A model generated the notes under the pieces. The model had not been told where the DNA came from. It searched no databases and saw only the letters and a list, made by a program, of their open reading frames with translations. Shown here piece by piece: positions 7,394 through 14,796 of a DNA stretch of 26,175 nucleotides. Location of the stretch: the NCBI GenBank assembly GCA_024281135.1, contig JAMXLG010000221.1, positions 1-26,175 of the forward strand, read 5' to 3'. Both the position numbers and the translations under genes were made by a program. This DNA comes from Vulcanimicrobiia bacterium (GTDB lineage: Bacteria; Eremiobacterota; Eremiobacteria; Baltobacterales; Baltobacteraceae). Numbering within the stretch: the first letter of the stretch is position 1; each line of letters opens with the position of its first letter.

Positions 7394-7693
7394 ATGCCTT
7401 TACCGGATGCGCTGCGCGCGCTCTCTAATGAAAAGCGGCTGGCCATTCTGGAATGGTTGAAGGACCCGAAGGCACACTTCCCGCCCCAAGTCGACGGCGA
7501 TTTGGTCAAAGACGGCGTGTGCGGCGTGTTCATCGCTGAAAAACTCGGCATCAGCCAACCGACCGCAAGCGAGCATTTGCGCGTCCTCGCGCAGGCCGGG
7601 TTGATTCGCGGCAAACGTATCAAGCAGTGGACGTTCTACAAGCGCGACGAGGCACATATCGCCGAAGTAAAGCGCGCACTCAAGGAGATATAA
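7394..7693 (+). CDS. ArsR-family winged-helix repressor
   Basis: The 99-residue protein is a compact winged helix: LSNEKRLAILEWLKD is the first helix region, IAEKLGISQPTASEHLRVL is the helix-turn-helix, and GKRIKQWTFYKRD is the wing. It lacks the ELCVCDL metal site of SmtB/ArsR metal sensors and keeps only one cysteine (VCGVF), so metal sensing is doubtful; a small-molecule or redox signal is more likely. It is the first gene of the rightward operon and faces the aminotransferase operon across 54 bp. Autoregulation and control of the divergent operon are inferred from the shared palindrome. Confidence 0.88.
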   Translation: MPLPDALRALSNEKRLAILEWLKDPKAHFPPQVDGDLVKDGVCGVFIAEKLGISQPTASEHLRVLAQAGLIRGKRIKQWTFYKRDEAHIAEVKRALKEI

Positions 7694-7697
7694 CATC

Positions 7698-8108
7698 GTG
7701 AAGTCGGTAGGCAAGTTCGCGCCGGTTGTGCGCACGGGCAATTTGATCTTCGTCAGCGGTCACGTTTCCGGCGTCGGCGACGACCCGGTCTGCGGCAAAG
7801 CCGGCAGCGATCTAAGCATTGAGCGCGCATATGAGGGAGCGCGACGCGTCGGTGACCTTTTGCTGCAAACACTCGAGCGCGAACTCGGCTCGCTCGATCG
7901 TGTCGCGAGAATCGTGAAGGTGCTCGGCTTTGTGAACGCGGCACCAGACTTTACCGAAATGCCGGCGGTGGTCAACGGCCTCTCGGACCGTTTAGTCGAA
8001 GTGCTCGGCGAACGCGGCGAACATGCGCGAAGCGCGATCGGTGTTGCATCGCTGCCGCTCGGATCGACGGTTGAAGCGGAACTCATCGCAGAAGTGCGCG
8101 AGGTTTAA
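7698..8108 (+). CDS. RidA/YjgF-family imine deaminase-like protein
   Basis: The 136-residue protein has the family layout: an early NLIFVSGHVSG strand, the ERAYEGARRVGDLLL helix, a VLGFVNAAPDF segment, and ARSAIGVASLPLGSTVEAE, whose arginine corresponds to the carboxylate-binding Arg of RidA. RidA proteins hydrolyse reactive enamines and imines released by PLP dehydratases. The GTG start at 7698 lies nine bases after AAGGAGA (7682-7688). This variant is of the longer YjgF class, so its substrate may differ. The threonine dehydratase-like gene in the divergent operon is the obvious functional partner. Confidence 0.9.
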   Translation: MKSVGKFAPVVRTGNLIFVSGHVSGVGDDPVCGKAGSDLSIERAYEGARRVGDLLLQTLERELGSLDRVARIVKVLGFVNAAPDFTEMPAVVNGLSDRLVEVLGERGEHARSAIGVASLPLGSTVEAELIAEVREV

Positions 8109-8110
8109 TC

Positions 8111-9004
8111 GTGAAGTACGACTACCACGTCGTCGACGTGTTCACCGGGATTCCGCTCGAAGGAAATGCACTCGCCGTTTTTCCCGACGCGACCGGCCTC
8201 GATGCCGCGACGATGCAACGCATCGCAAGGGAGCTCAATCTCTCGGAGACGTCGTTCATCTTCCCGAACGAGCCGGGCGACGGTTCGACGCGCGTGCGCA
8301 TCTTCACGCCGGCGTACGAAATGGAATTCGCGGGACATCCGACGATCGGGACCGCGCACGTCATACGAACGCTCGGCATCGTTCCGCGCGACGCGCAGCG
8401 CTTTTCGCTCGCAGAAAACATCGGCATTGTCGACGTGCGCGTCGACGAGGGAGAACATCCGCTCATTTGGTTGACGACGCCGCCGATCCACGATTTTGGT
8501 GCATTCGATCGCGCGAAGTGCGCCGCCGCGGTTTCGCTCGACGAGAGCGATCTTGTGCCCGGTATTCCGTGCGAGTTACTCTCCGCCGGAAACCCGAACA
8601 TCTACGTTCCGCTGCGTGACAAAGGCGCCGTCGACCGCGCGACGATCGACAGCGCCGCGTTCTACAATCTCATACGCGGACGCAATGATCGTGCGTGCGT
8701 TTTCGTATTTACGCCGACCCCCGAAGGGGCATATTCGCGCATGTTCGGACCGGAACACAACATCGTCGAAGATCCGGCAACCGGAAGCGCTACCGGCCCG
8801 CTCGCAGCGTTCATGATGAGGCACAAACTCGCGCCGAACGCCGACGGCACGAGATTCGTCAGCGAGCAAGGCACCAAGATGGGACGCCGCAGTTTCTTGC
8901 ATGTTCTCATCCACGGTGAAAACGGGAGCCGCGGAATCGAAATCGGCGGCCATGTGACGCCGGTTGCAAACGCAACCATGACGCTGGAGGCTGTCCCCGC
9001 TTAA
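8111..9004 (+). CDS. PhzF-family isomerase/epimerase-like protein
   Basis: The 297-residue protein has both halves of the PhzF diaminopimelate-epimerase-like fold. The catalytic glutamate lies in NLSETSF (Glu46), FAGHPTIGTAH follows, and the second half carries VEDPATGSATGP. PhzF proteins catalyse proton-transfer isomerisations on small, often amino-acid-derived acids. Most genomic members, as here, sit outside phenazine clusters and have unknown substrates. The GTG start follows GAGG by seven bases, and the gene begins two bases after the ridA-like stop, so it is cotranscribed with it. Confidence 0.9.
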   Translation: MKYDYHVVDVFTGIPLEGNALAVFPDATGLDAATMQRIARELNLSETSFIFPNEPGDGSTRVRIFTPAYEMEFAGHPTIGTAHVIRTLGIVPRDAQRFSLAENIGIVDVRVDEGEHPLIWLTTPPIHDFGAFDRAKCAAAVSLDESDLVPGIPCELLSAGNPNIYVPLRDKGAVDRATIDSAAFYNLIRGRNDRACVFVFTPTPEGAYSRMFGPEHNIVEDPATGSATGPLAAFMMRHKLAPNADGTRFVSEQGTKMGRRSFLHVLIHGENGSRGIEIGGHVTPVANATMTLEAVPA

Positions 9005-9024
9005 TCCGGAACGATCTTGCGGCC

Positions 9025-9423
9025 ATGACGCAAAGTGACCCTTATAGCATCACGGAACGCCGCACGGAAATCGTTTTTCCGCAAGACAGCAATGCGTTCG
9101 GAAATCTCTTCGGCGGCAAGGCCGTGTCCATGATGGACGTTGTCGGCGGCATCGCGGCAACGCGCGCCTGCCGCAAGCCGGTCGTTACCGTTTCGATTGA
9201 CCGCATCGACTTCAAGGAGCCCATCCGCACCGGTGAGTTCGTCGACACAATCGCTCGCGTGGTGAAGCTCGGCCGGACCTCGATCACGGTCGAGGTCGAG
9301 CTGTGGGGAGAGCATCCGACCACCGGCGTGCGGCGTCTGGCGACCGTCGGCAAGTTCATCTATGTAGCCGTGACCCCCGAGGGAAGGCCGACCCCGGTCC
9401 GCACCGAGGTCGAAAAAGCCTAG
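9025..9423 (+). CDS. Hotdog-fold acyl-CoA thioesterase (YciA/ACOT type)
   Basis: The 132-residue protein has NAFGNLFGGKAVSMMDVVGG, the signature of the YciA and ACOT hotdog thioesterases, with the catalytic aspartate in MMD. A VTVSIDRIDFKEPIRTGEFV strand pair and a VELWGEHP segment complete the fold. It hydrolyses acyl-CoA thioesters in the cytoplasm; chain-length preference cannot be read. It lies 20 bp after the PhzF-like gene with no intervening terminator, so it is probably the last gene of the ArsR operon. Its ribosome site is weak. Confidence 0.88.
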   Translation: MTQSDPYSITERRTEIVFPQDSNAFGNLFGGKAVSMMDVVGGIAATRACRKPVVTVSIDRIDFKEPIRTGEFVDTIARVVKLGRTSITVEVELWGEHPTTGVRRLATVGKFIYVAVTPEGRPTPVRTEVEKA

Positions 9424-9430
9424 AGAAGGG

Positions 9431-9460
9431 TTGCGAGGGGGGTGGGGTCTTTGGTACACT
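9431..9460 (+). promoter_or_regulatory. Candidate rpsO promoter
   Basis: TTGCGA (9431-9436) and TACACT (9455-9460) are 18 bp apart. A start near 9467 gives rpsO a leader of about 70 bases. Confidence 0.4.
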
Positions 9461-9466
9461 CACCCG

Positions 9467-9538
9467 GTCGCCGAGGCGGAGCCAATGGAGTTTTAAGCCC
9501 TGCATTCGAGCGAGACCATCCTGCTTAAGGAGCAATTC
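9467..9538 (+). promoter_or_regulatory. rpsO leader, possible S15 autoregulatory region
   Basis: The leader contains the small stem TGCT-TAAGG-AGCA (9522-9534), which places the AAGGAG ribosome site partly in its loop. It also contains a three-codon reading frame (ATG GAG TTT TAA, 9485-9496). S15 commonly represses its own translation by binding structured leaders, and such leaders differ between phyla. The actual fold is not established here. Confidence 0.3.
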
Positions 9539-9808
9539 GTGCCTCTCACTAAGGAACAAAAGGCGGAAATCGCCGCTAAGTACGGCCGTGGAACCAACGA
9601 CACCGGATCGGCCGAAGTCCAGATCGCGATCCTCACCGCGTCGATCAATCAGCTCACTGAGCACCTCAAGGTCCACAAGAAAGACCACCACAGCCGCCGG
9701 GGCCTCTTGCTCCAAGTCGGCCAGCGTCGCCGCTTGCTCAACTACCTGCAAGCGAAAGACCTCGAGCGCTATCGCACGCTGATCTCAGATCTCGGTCTGC
9801 GCCGCTAA
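9539..9808 (+). CDS. rpsO: Small ribosomal subunit protein uS15
   Basis: The 89-residue protein is the normal length for S15. It shows [34 protein letters not shown] and a C-terminal [12 protein letters not shown], all strongly conserved. S15 binds the central domain of 16S rRNA and starts platform assembly. The GTG start lies six bases after a good AAGGAG. In many bacteria pnp follows rpsO; here a terminator and an opposing gene follow instead. Confidence 0.98.
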   Translation: MPLTKEQKAEIAAKYGRGTNDTGSAEVQIAILTASINQLTEHLKVHKKDHHSRRGLLLQVGQRRRLLNYLQAKDLERYRTLISDLGLRR

Positions 9809-9810
9809 AC

Positions 9811-9920
9811 CCGTGTCATCCTGAGCTTGTCGAAGGATCGTTACGAACAACAAGCCCGCCGGAATGTTTCGGCGGGCTTTTGATTTCAGGCGATCCCTCG
9901 ACAAGCTCGGGATGACACGG
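9811..9920. repeat. 30 bp inverted repeat bracketing the rpsO terminator
   Basis: Arm 9811-9840 and arm 9891-9920 are reverse complements at 28 of 30 positions. Each contains the GAGCTTGTCGA core, of a type often seen dispersed between genes in environmental bacterial genomes. The arms lie after rpsO and before the end of the opposing regulator gene, and the terminator hairpin sits in the 50 bp between them. Confidence 0.85.
9852..9886 (+). terminator. Rho-independent terminator of rpsO
   Basis: A perfect ten-base stem, AAGCCCGCCG (9852-9861) and CGGCGGGCTT (9870-9879), with an eight-base loop, is followed by TTTGATTT. The upstream AA run also allows it to work on transcripts from the opposing gene. 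Confidence 0.9.
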
Positions 9921-9924
9921 TGAA

Positions 9925-12828
9925 CTAGAGCAACACTGCCCGCGCGTGACTGCCGTGCGGGCGGCGTCGCATTACGGAGAATTCCATCGTTGCTTGCGCG
10001 ACGATGTAGAGACCGCGGCCGGATTCGCTCATGAGATCGAGCGGGAGCATCGGAGCGCGTTCGAAGCCCGGGCCGTTGTCGATGACGTGAAGCACCGGAC
10101 GCCGATTGCTGAAGTCCAAAATGACTTCGGTCTCGCCGGGCGCGTGACGGGCGGCATTCCCCAACAATTCTCCGAGCACGAGTTCCGCATACTCGGTGCG
10201 TTCCATGTCCGCCCCGCGTGCACGCAGTTCCTCACGGAATTCCTTACGCAGACGGTGCACGCGCTTCGAATCGAGATGCGGAAATTTCCAACGTCGTACA
10301 TCGGCTGCGCGCAATTCGTCGATCAACATCTTCACGGTCATCACGGCGACGTCGTCTCGCGCACCTTGGGGTAGCAGCTGCGCTTGCAGGAATTCCGCGG
10401 GATGCGCCGCTCGATGAAACGCTTCGTCCGCAATTGCATTTCGCAGCGCGGTGATTCCGGCGTCGGGATCGCGCGTCGATTCGATCAAGCCATCGGTGTA
10501 GAAGACGATGATGTCGCCGGCGCGCACCTGCACCTCGCCCGCGTCGAGGTAATGACGCTCGCGAAGCCCGAGCGGGAGATCGCTAAACGTCAACTCTTCC
10601 ATCGTACCGCCGGCGCGACGGATGAACGGCGGCGGATGACCGGCACCCGCATACATCATGAGACCGGTTACGGGACTTAGCACTGCGACGAACGCGGTGA
10701 CGAAACGTTCGGGATCTTCGATGCGCAACGCGCGATCGGCAGCGTTGAGCATGAGCACCGGATCGGCATGCACCTGGGCAGTTCCGCGAATCACTTGACG
10801 CATATTGCTCATCGTGACTGCTGCATCGAGCCCGCTTCCCGCAACGTCACCGATCGAGAAAACGAGACGGCCGTCGGGTAAGCGGAAGGCATCGTACCAG
10901 TCGCCGCCGATCTGCGCTTCGCTGCTGCCGGGAACGTAGACCGCGTCGGTTTCGAGCCACGGTACAGCCGGCACCGACTTCGGCAGCGATGCGGCTTGAA
11001 GCGCTTGCGACACGCGATGTTCGCGCTCGTAAAGCTCGGCATTCTTGATCGCGAGTGCCGTTCGATGCGCAACTTCGGTTAAAAAAGCTGATTCGCTTTC
11101 ATCGAATGTTCCTTGTTCGGAGCTTCGTGCGAGCAACATGGTGCCGATCGTTTCGCCGCGTACGACCAGTGGAACGCGCAGGCGTTGCGCCTCGCCGCCG
11201 ACTGCGGGCGCGCTCGCTTCGGCGAAGCGCGTGCCGTCGTTGAGTTCGATCGAACACCATGCCGCAAGCGACGGCACCGCCGACTGCGCGATACGTTCGA
11301 TCATCACATCGACCGACCACGTCTCATTGATGATACTGCCGAGAGACGCAAGATAGGATTGCTGCAACTCAGCGCGTTTTTGATCGTCGATGTCCGTCGC
11401 GGTACCGAACCATCGGACGATGTGTCCGTTTTGATCGCGAAGCGGAAGCGCCCGCGCGAGAAACCAGTGAATCGCTCCATCGTGGCGCCGTATGCGCATC
11501 TCGCGTACGAACGGTTCGCCCGTCGTAAACGAGCGCTGCCAGTCGTCGTGAATCTGCTCGCGATCTTCTTCCGGCCATGCATCCGAGTTGAACGTGCGCA
11601 TGCCGGTGTACTCGTGCCACGCAGCATTGACGTAATCTTGAACCCCGTCTTCACGCACCGACCATGCGATGTTGGGCATTGCTTCCGCCAACATCCGGTA
11701 GTGCGATTCACTCGCGGCAAGAATCGCATTGCTGCGCATTTCGTCGTCGATATCGGTCGACGTGCCGAACCAGCGGGTGATCTGTCCCGAAGCATCGCGC
11801 AACGCAGAACCGCGCGCGAGAAACCACCGATACGAGCCATCGTGCCGGCGGAGACGAAACCGGTGTTCGTACGGTTCGCCGGTTTGGAACGAATGGGTCC
11901 AGCGTTCGATGGTTTCGTCGATATCGGCGGGGTGGACGAAGTCCGTCCAGGCCTCGCCGATGGTCTCTTCCGCTTGCCGGCCGACGTACTGCGCCATCGC
12001 GCTGTTGACGTAATCCTGAACGCCGTCTGCGCGAATCGACCAGACGATATCGGGAACCGCTTCGGCGATCACGCGCAATTGGCGTTCGCGTTCGATCTGC
12101 GCAACGTGACGATCTTGAATGTCGACCGCCGTTCCGATGCGCGAGAACGGTACCTCATCGCTAAAGCGCAGACGCACCCATCGCAACAAATGCCAGCGAT
12201 ACATTTCGTCGCTACGGCGTTTTATACGGAATTCAACCTCGGTCGCACCGCTGCGTAATCCGTGCATGAGCCGTCCGAGATCGTCGGGGTGCACGAGCGC
12301 GTTGCGCTCTTCGATCAGCGAGCCTACGCCGAGACCGGTATATTCAAACCAGGCGTGATTGACGAAGGTGAGGCGATCTTCGCGGTCGGCCGTCCACACG
12401 AGCATAGGCAGCGCATCGGCGAGAACCTTGAACCGGTCGTTCGCGCGTTCCATCGCGTCTTGCTCGTCCACGATGGCCATCCATTTGCGTATTTCGCCGC
12501 TCGAATCGCGCATCGGGATCATCGCGCCCGCAAAGAGACGATATCGATCGTCGATAGTTCGCAGCCGATAGCTCACGACGTACGGTAATCCGCGCGGCGC
12601 ATTCTCTCCGAAGCGGTGCTCGACCATCGTGAGTTCTGCCGGATGTAATGCGAGTTGCCAGCCGAGTCCGACGGATTGCTCCAGCGTTAGACCGGTAAAT
12701 GATGTCCACGCCGGGTTGAAATACTCGCACGAAAGCCCTTCACCGACGATAATCACGATCTGACGCAAACCGTCCGCAAATGCAGCGATCGCGCCGAGAT
12801 CAAGTTCCGTTTGGAACTCGGGAATCAT
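9925..12828 (-). CDS. Four-PAS, GAF, SpoIIE phosphatase and HATPase regulator (RsbU/RsbW-type fusion)
   Basis: The 967-residue soluble protein has PAS domains at about 20-125, 132-245, 252-365 and 376-487. A GAF-like region follows at 490-600, a PP2C-type SpoIIE phosphatase at 625-833 (GGDWYDAF, GDVAGSGLDAA, DGLIEST), and an RsbW-like GHKL ATPase at 850-967 (GELLGNAARHA, VIDNGPGF, GRGLYIV). Such proteins dephosphorylate anti-anti-sigma factors and may also act as the anti-sigma kinase, controlling a stress sigma factor by partner switching. No transmembrane segment is seen, so the PAS and GAF domains sense cytoplasmic signals. No partner sigma or anti-sigma-antagonist gene lies in the window. 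PAS3 and PAS4 are close copies. The gene converges on rpsO. Confidence 0.93.
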   Translation of the reverse strand: MIPEFQTELDLGAIAAFADGLRQIVIIVGEGLSCEYFNPAWTSFTGLTLEQSVGLGWQLALHPAELTMVEHRFGENAPRGLPYVVSYRLRTIDDRYRLFAGAMIPMRDSSGEIRKWMAIVDEQDAMERANDRFKVLADALPMLVWTADREDRLTFVNHAWFEYTGLGVGSLIEERNALVHPDDLGRLMHGLRSGATEVEFRIKRRSDEMYRWHLLRWVRLRFSDEVPFSRIGTAVDIQDRHVAQIERERQLRVIAEAVPDIVWSIRADGVQDYVNSAMAQYVGRQAEETIGEAWTDFVHPADIDETIERWTHSFQTGEPYEHRFRLRRHDGSYRWFLARGSALRDASGQITRWFGTSTDIDDEMRSNAILAASESHYRMLAEAMPNIAWSVREDGVQDYVNAAWHEYTGMRTFNSDAWPEEDREQIHDDWQRSFTTGEPFVREMRIRRHDGAIHWFLARALPLRDQNGHIVRWFGTATDIDDQKRAELQQSYLASLGSIINETWSVDVMIERIAQSAVPSLAAWCSIELNDGTRFAEASAPAVGGEAQRLRVPLVVRGETIGTMLLARSSEQGTFDESESAFLTEVAHRTALAIKNAELYEREHRVSQALQAASLPKSVPAVPWLETDAVYVPGSSEAQIGGDWYDAFRLPDGRLVFSIGDVAGSGLDAAVTMSNMRQVIRGTAQVHADPVLMLNAADRALRIEDPERFVTAFVAVLSPVTGLMMYAGAGHPPPFIRRAGGTMEELTFSDLPLGLRERHYLDAGEVQVRAGDIIVFYTDGLIESTRDPDAGITALRNAIADEAFHRAAHPAEFLQAQLLPQGARDDVAVMTVKMLIDELRAADVRRWKFPHLDSKRVHRLRKEFREELRARGADMERTEYAELVLGELLGNAARHAPGETEVILDFSNRRPVLHVIDNGPGFERAPMLPLDLMSESGRGLYIVAQATMEFSVMRRRPHGSHARAVLL

Positions 12829-12830
12829 AT

Positions 12831-12855
12831 GGATTTGCGCTCCACGCGCAAATCC
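12831..12855 (-). promoter_or_regulatory. Perfect hairpin immediately before the regulator start codon
   Basis: GGATTTGCGC (12831-12840) and GCGCAAATCC (12846-12855) form a ten-base stem around a five-base loop, ending two bases before the ATG at 12828. On the mRNA the loop reads GTGGA, with the only purine-rich ribosome-site candidate at its edge, so translation may be controlled by opening the stem. No T run follows, so it is not a typical terminator. Confidence 0.5.
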
Positions 12856-12857
12856 AG

Positions 12858-12882
12858 AGGGGCCACCGTCACGGCGACCCCT
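12858..12882 (-). terminator. Hairpin after the transketolase genes, weak terminator or processing site
   Basis: On the minus strand AGGGGTCGCCG and CGGTGGCCCCT pair over 11 positions, two of them G-U, around a TGA loop. It follows the transketolase stop (12908) by 26 bases. The following bases are not T-rich, so termination would be partial at best. With the neighbouring hairpin it fills most of the 79 bp gap. Confidence 0.4.
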
Positions 12883-12907
12883 TCAAAAACGACCCCTTGT
12901 TTCCCCT

Positions 12908-13924
12908 CTACCCGCGCTTGCGTCGGTAGGCTCGGCGAGCTGCATCTTTGATGGCGGCCGTTCCCATCCCGTAGTGTTCGATCAACTCACTCGGGTCGCC
13001 CGATTGACCGAATTGATCGCGTACGCCGATGAATTCGATCGGAACGGGATAGTGCTCGGCGAGAATCTCGGCCACGCGCGATCCCATGCCACCATGAACT
13101 TGATGTTCCTCGACGGTGACCACGGTTCCACAGCTTTGCGCAGCATTTACAATTGCCGCTTCGTCCATCGGCTTTACGGTGTGGTTGTTGACGACGCGGC
13201 ACTCGATGCCGTCTTCGCGCGCAAGTTCGTCTGCGGCGATGAGGGCGTTGTAAACGAGAATTCCACACGCCACGATGGCGACGTCGTTTCCTTCACGGAA
13301 TGTCTGCGCTTTGCCGATTTCGAACGGCGTGTCTTCCGTCGTCACGATCGCCGACTTCTCGCGTGCGAAGCGCAAGTAGCTCGGACCGAACGTTTCCGAC
13401 AGCGCAAGCGTCGCTTTCTTCGTTTGTACCGAGTCGCAGGGCACGACGACGAACATGTGCGGAATAACGCGCATGATTGCGATGTCCTCGATCGCTTGGT
13501 GCGTCGCACCGTCGGGACCGACGGAAACGCCGGCGTGCGCGCCGGCGATCTTCACGTTCGTTTCGTTGAGCGCCATGATCGTGCGCACTTGCTCCCACGA
13601 ACGTCCCGGATTGAACATTGCGTACGACGCAATCCACGGAACCTTGCCCATCGCGGCAAGTCCGCCCGCCATCGCAACGAGCATCTGCTCCGCGACGCCG
13701 ATCTCGAGATATTGCGTGGGATGAGCCTTTTTGAAGCCTTCCATGCGTGTCGATTCCGCAAGGTCGGCGCAGATGGCGAGCACGTTTTTATTGCGTGTGC
13801 CCGCCTCGATCAGGCCTTCGCCGAAGCCGTTACGCGTCGGCACTTGCTTCAATTCGGCGCTGTTGCGGTAATCGACCAGATTCATCGCGCGGGCCGCCGC
13901 GTCCATCACATCGGTGCTAGGCAT
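12908..13924 (-). CDS. Transketolase, C-terminal subunit
   Basis: The ATG at 13924 (338 residues) overlaps the N-terminal subunit gene by eight bases and has AAAGGA upstream; a longer open frame reaching 13972 would be read inside the neighbour. The protein covers the pyrimidine-binding and C-terminal domains: EIGVAEQMLVAMAGGLAAMG carries the glutamate that activates thiamine diphosphate, followed by AHAGVSVGPDGATHQ and a late VTVEEHQVHGG. Together with the preceding gene it forms a two-polypeptide transketolase for the non-oxidative pentose phosphate pathway, a source of sedoheptulose 7-phosphate. Family members of the split type also include specialised enzymes. Confidence 0.93.
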   Translation of the reverse strand: MPSTDVMDAAARAMNLVDYRNSAELKQVPTRNGFGEGLIEAGTRNKNVLAICADLAESTRMEGFKKAHPTQYLEIGVAEQMLVAMAGGLAAMGKVPWIASYAMFNPGRSWEQVRTIMALNETNVKIAGAHAGVSVGPDGATHQAIEDIAIMRVIPHMFVVVPCDSVQTKKATLALSETFGPSYLRFAREKSAIVTTEDTPFEIGKAQTFREGNDVAIVACGILVYNALIAADELAREDGIECRVVNNHTVKPMDEAAIVNAAQSCGTVVTVEEHQVHGGMGSRVAEILAEHYPVPIEFIGVRDQFGQSGDPSELIEHYGMGTAAIKDAARRAYRRKRG

Positions 13925-14774
13925 TGGCGAGGATCCTTTCCCGTTGCGACTGCAGTTCCGCAAGTGCCTCATCGGCTTGCGCCTTATTCGGCGGCTTACC
14001 GTGCCACGTGTAGTCGCCTTCCATATAACTCACGCCCTTGCCGGGGATCGTGTGCGCGATGATCACCTGCGGCTTACCCTTGACTTGCCTCGCCTTCTCG
14101 ACGGTCGCGATGAGTTCTCCCATATCGTTCCCGTCGCATTGGAGCACTTCCCAATTAAAGGCGCGATATTTGTCCGCGAGCGGCTCGAGCGGCATGACTT
14201 CTTCCGTGCTGCCGTCGATTTGAATGAAGTTGCGATCGATGATGTTCGTCAAGTTGTCGAGAGCGAACTTGCCCGCAGTCATGACCGCTTCCCAATGCAA
14301 TCCGCACTGATGTTCTGCGTCGGACGTAACGACGTACACGCGCCAATCTTTGTTGTCGAGCTTTGCCCCGAGCGCCATGCCCGTGCCTTGCGCAAGCCCT
14401 TCGCCGAGCGGTCCGGACGTGGTTTCGACCGCTGGCAGCTTCACCCGTTCCGGGTGCCCTTGCAAACGCGAACCGAACTTGCGCAGCGTCAGGAGTTCTT
14501 CCACCGGGAAATAGCCGAAGTTCGCCATCGCAGAGTAGCGGACGGGCGCGATGTGGCCGCACGAAAGCAGCAAGCGATCGCGATCCTCCCAGTCGGGGCG
14601 CTTCGGATCGTGGCGCATGATTGCGCCGTAGAGGGCCGTGAAGACGTCGGCCATATCGAGCGAGCCGGCTGAGTGCCCAGAGCCCGCAGACAAAAGCGAG
14701 CGAATGATGCCCTGGCGGACATCGTTCGCCTTCAATTTGAGCTCCTTAAGGCGCTCGGCGGTTACGGATTCCAT
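13917..14774 (-). CDS. Transketolase, N-terminal (ThDP pyrophosphate-binding) subunit
   Basis: The 285-residue protein begins with the usual RSLLSAGSGHSAGSLDMADV segment, then LSCGHIAPVRYSA and TTSGPLGEGLAQGTGMALG. The metal/ThDP motif, normally GDGEx(n)WEA...DRN, reads SDAEHQCGLHWEA...IIDRN: the aspartate and final asparagine remain, while both flanking glycines are replaced. The C-terminal domain is encoded by the next gene, which overlaps by eight bases. The product is cytoplasmic and works only as a complex with that subunit. Confidence 0.93.
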   Translation of the reverse strand: MESVTAERLKELKLKANDVRQGIIRSLLSAGSGHSAGSLDMADVFTALYGAIMRHDPKRPDWEDRDRLLLSCGHIAPVRYSAMANFGYFPVEELLTLRKFGSRLQGHPERVKLPAVETTSGPLGEGLAQGTGMALGAKLDNKDWRVYVVTSDAEHQCGLHWEAVMTAGKFALDNLTNIIDRNFIQIDGSTEEVMPLEPLADKYRAFNWEVLQCDGNDMGELIATVEKARQVKGKPQVIIAHTIPGKGVSYMEGDYTWHGKPPNKAQADEALAELQSQRERILANA

Positions 14775-14783
14775 ACGGCCCCT

Positions 14784-14792
14784 GTTATACCA
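14784..14792 (-). promoter_or_regulatory. Possible extended -10 element before the transketolase genes
   Basis: The minus strand reads TGGTATAAC, an extended -10 match, within the 22 bp between the HNH stop and the transketolase ATG. It also forms the loop of a five-base stem (14780-14795). No good -35 is visible. A start here would give an almost leaderless transcript. Confidence 0.25.
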
Positions 14793-14796
14793 GGGT

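Noticed and set aside
7394..7693. Metal-sensing ArsR/SmtB repressor
   Set aside because: The ELCVCDL metal site is absent and only one cysteine is present in that region.
9485..9496. Three-codon frame in the rpsO leader as a gene
   Set aside because: Too short to judge and its ribosome-site spacing is poor; mentioned only as part of the leader.
11113..12258. Long plus-strand open frame of 381 codons
   Set aside because: Arg/His-rich shadow of the four-PAS regulator on the opposite strand; no domain recognised.
12974..14062. Plus-strand open frame of 362 codons
   Set aside because: Shadow of the two transketolase genes, which have clear family motifs on the minus strand.
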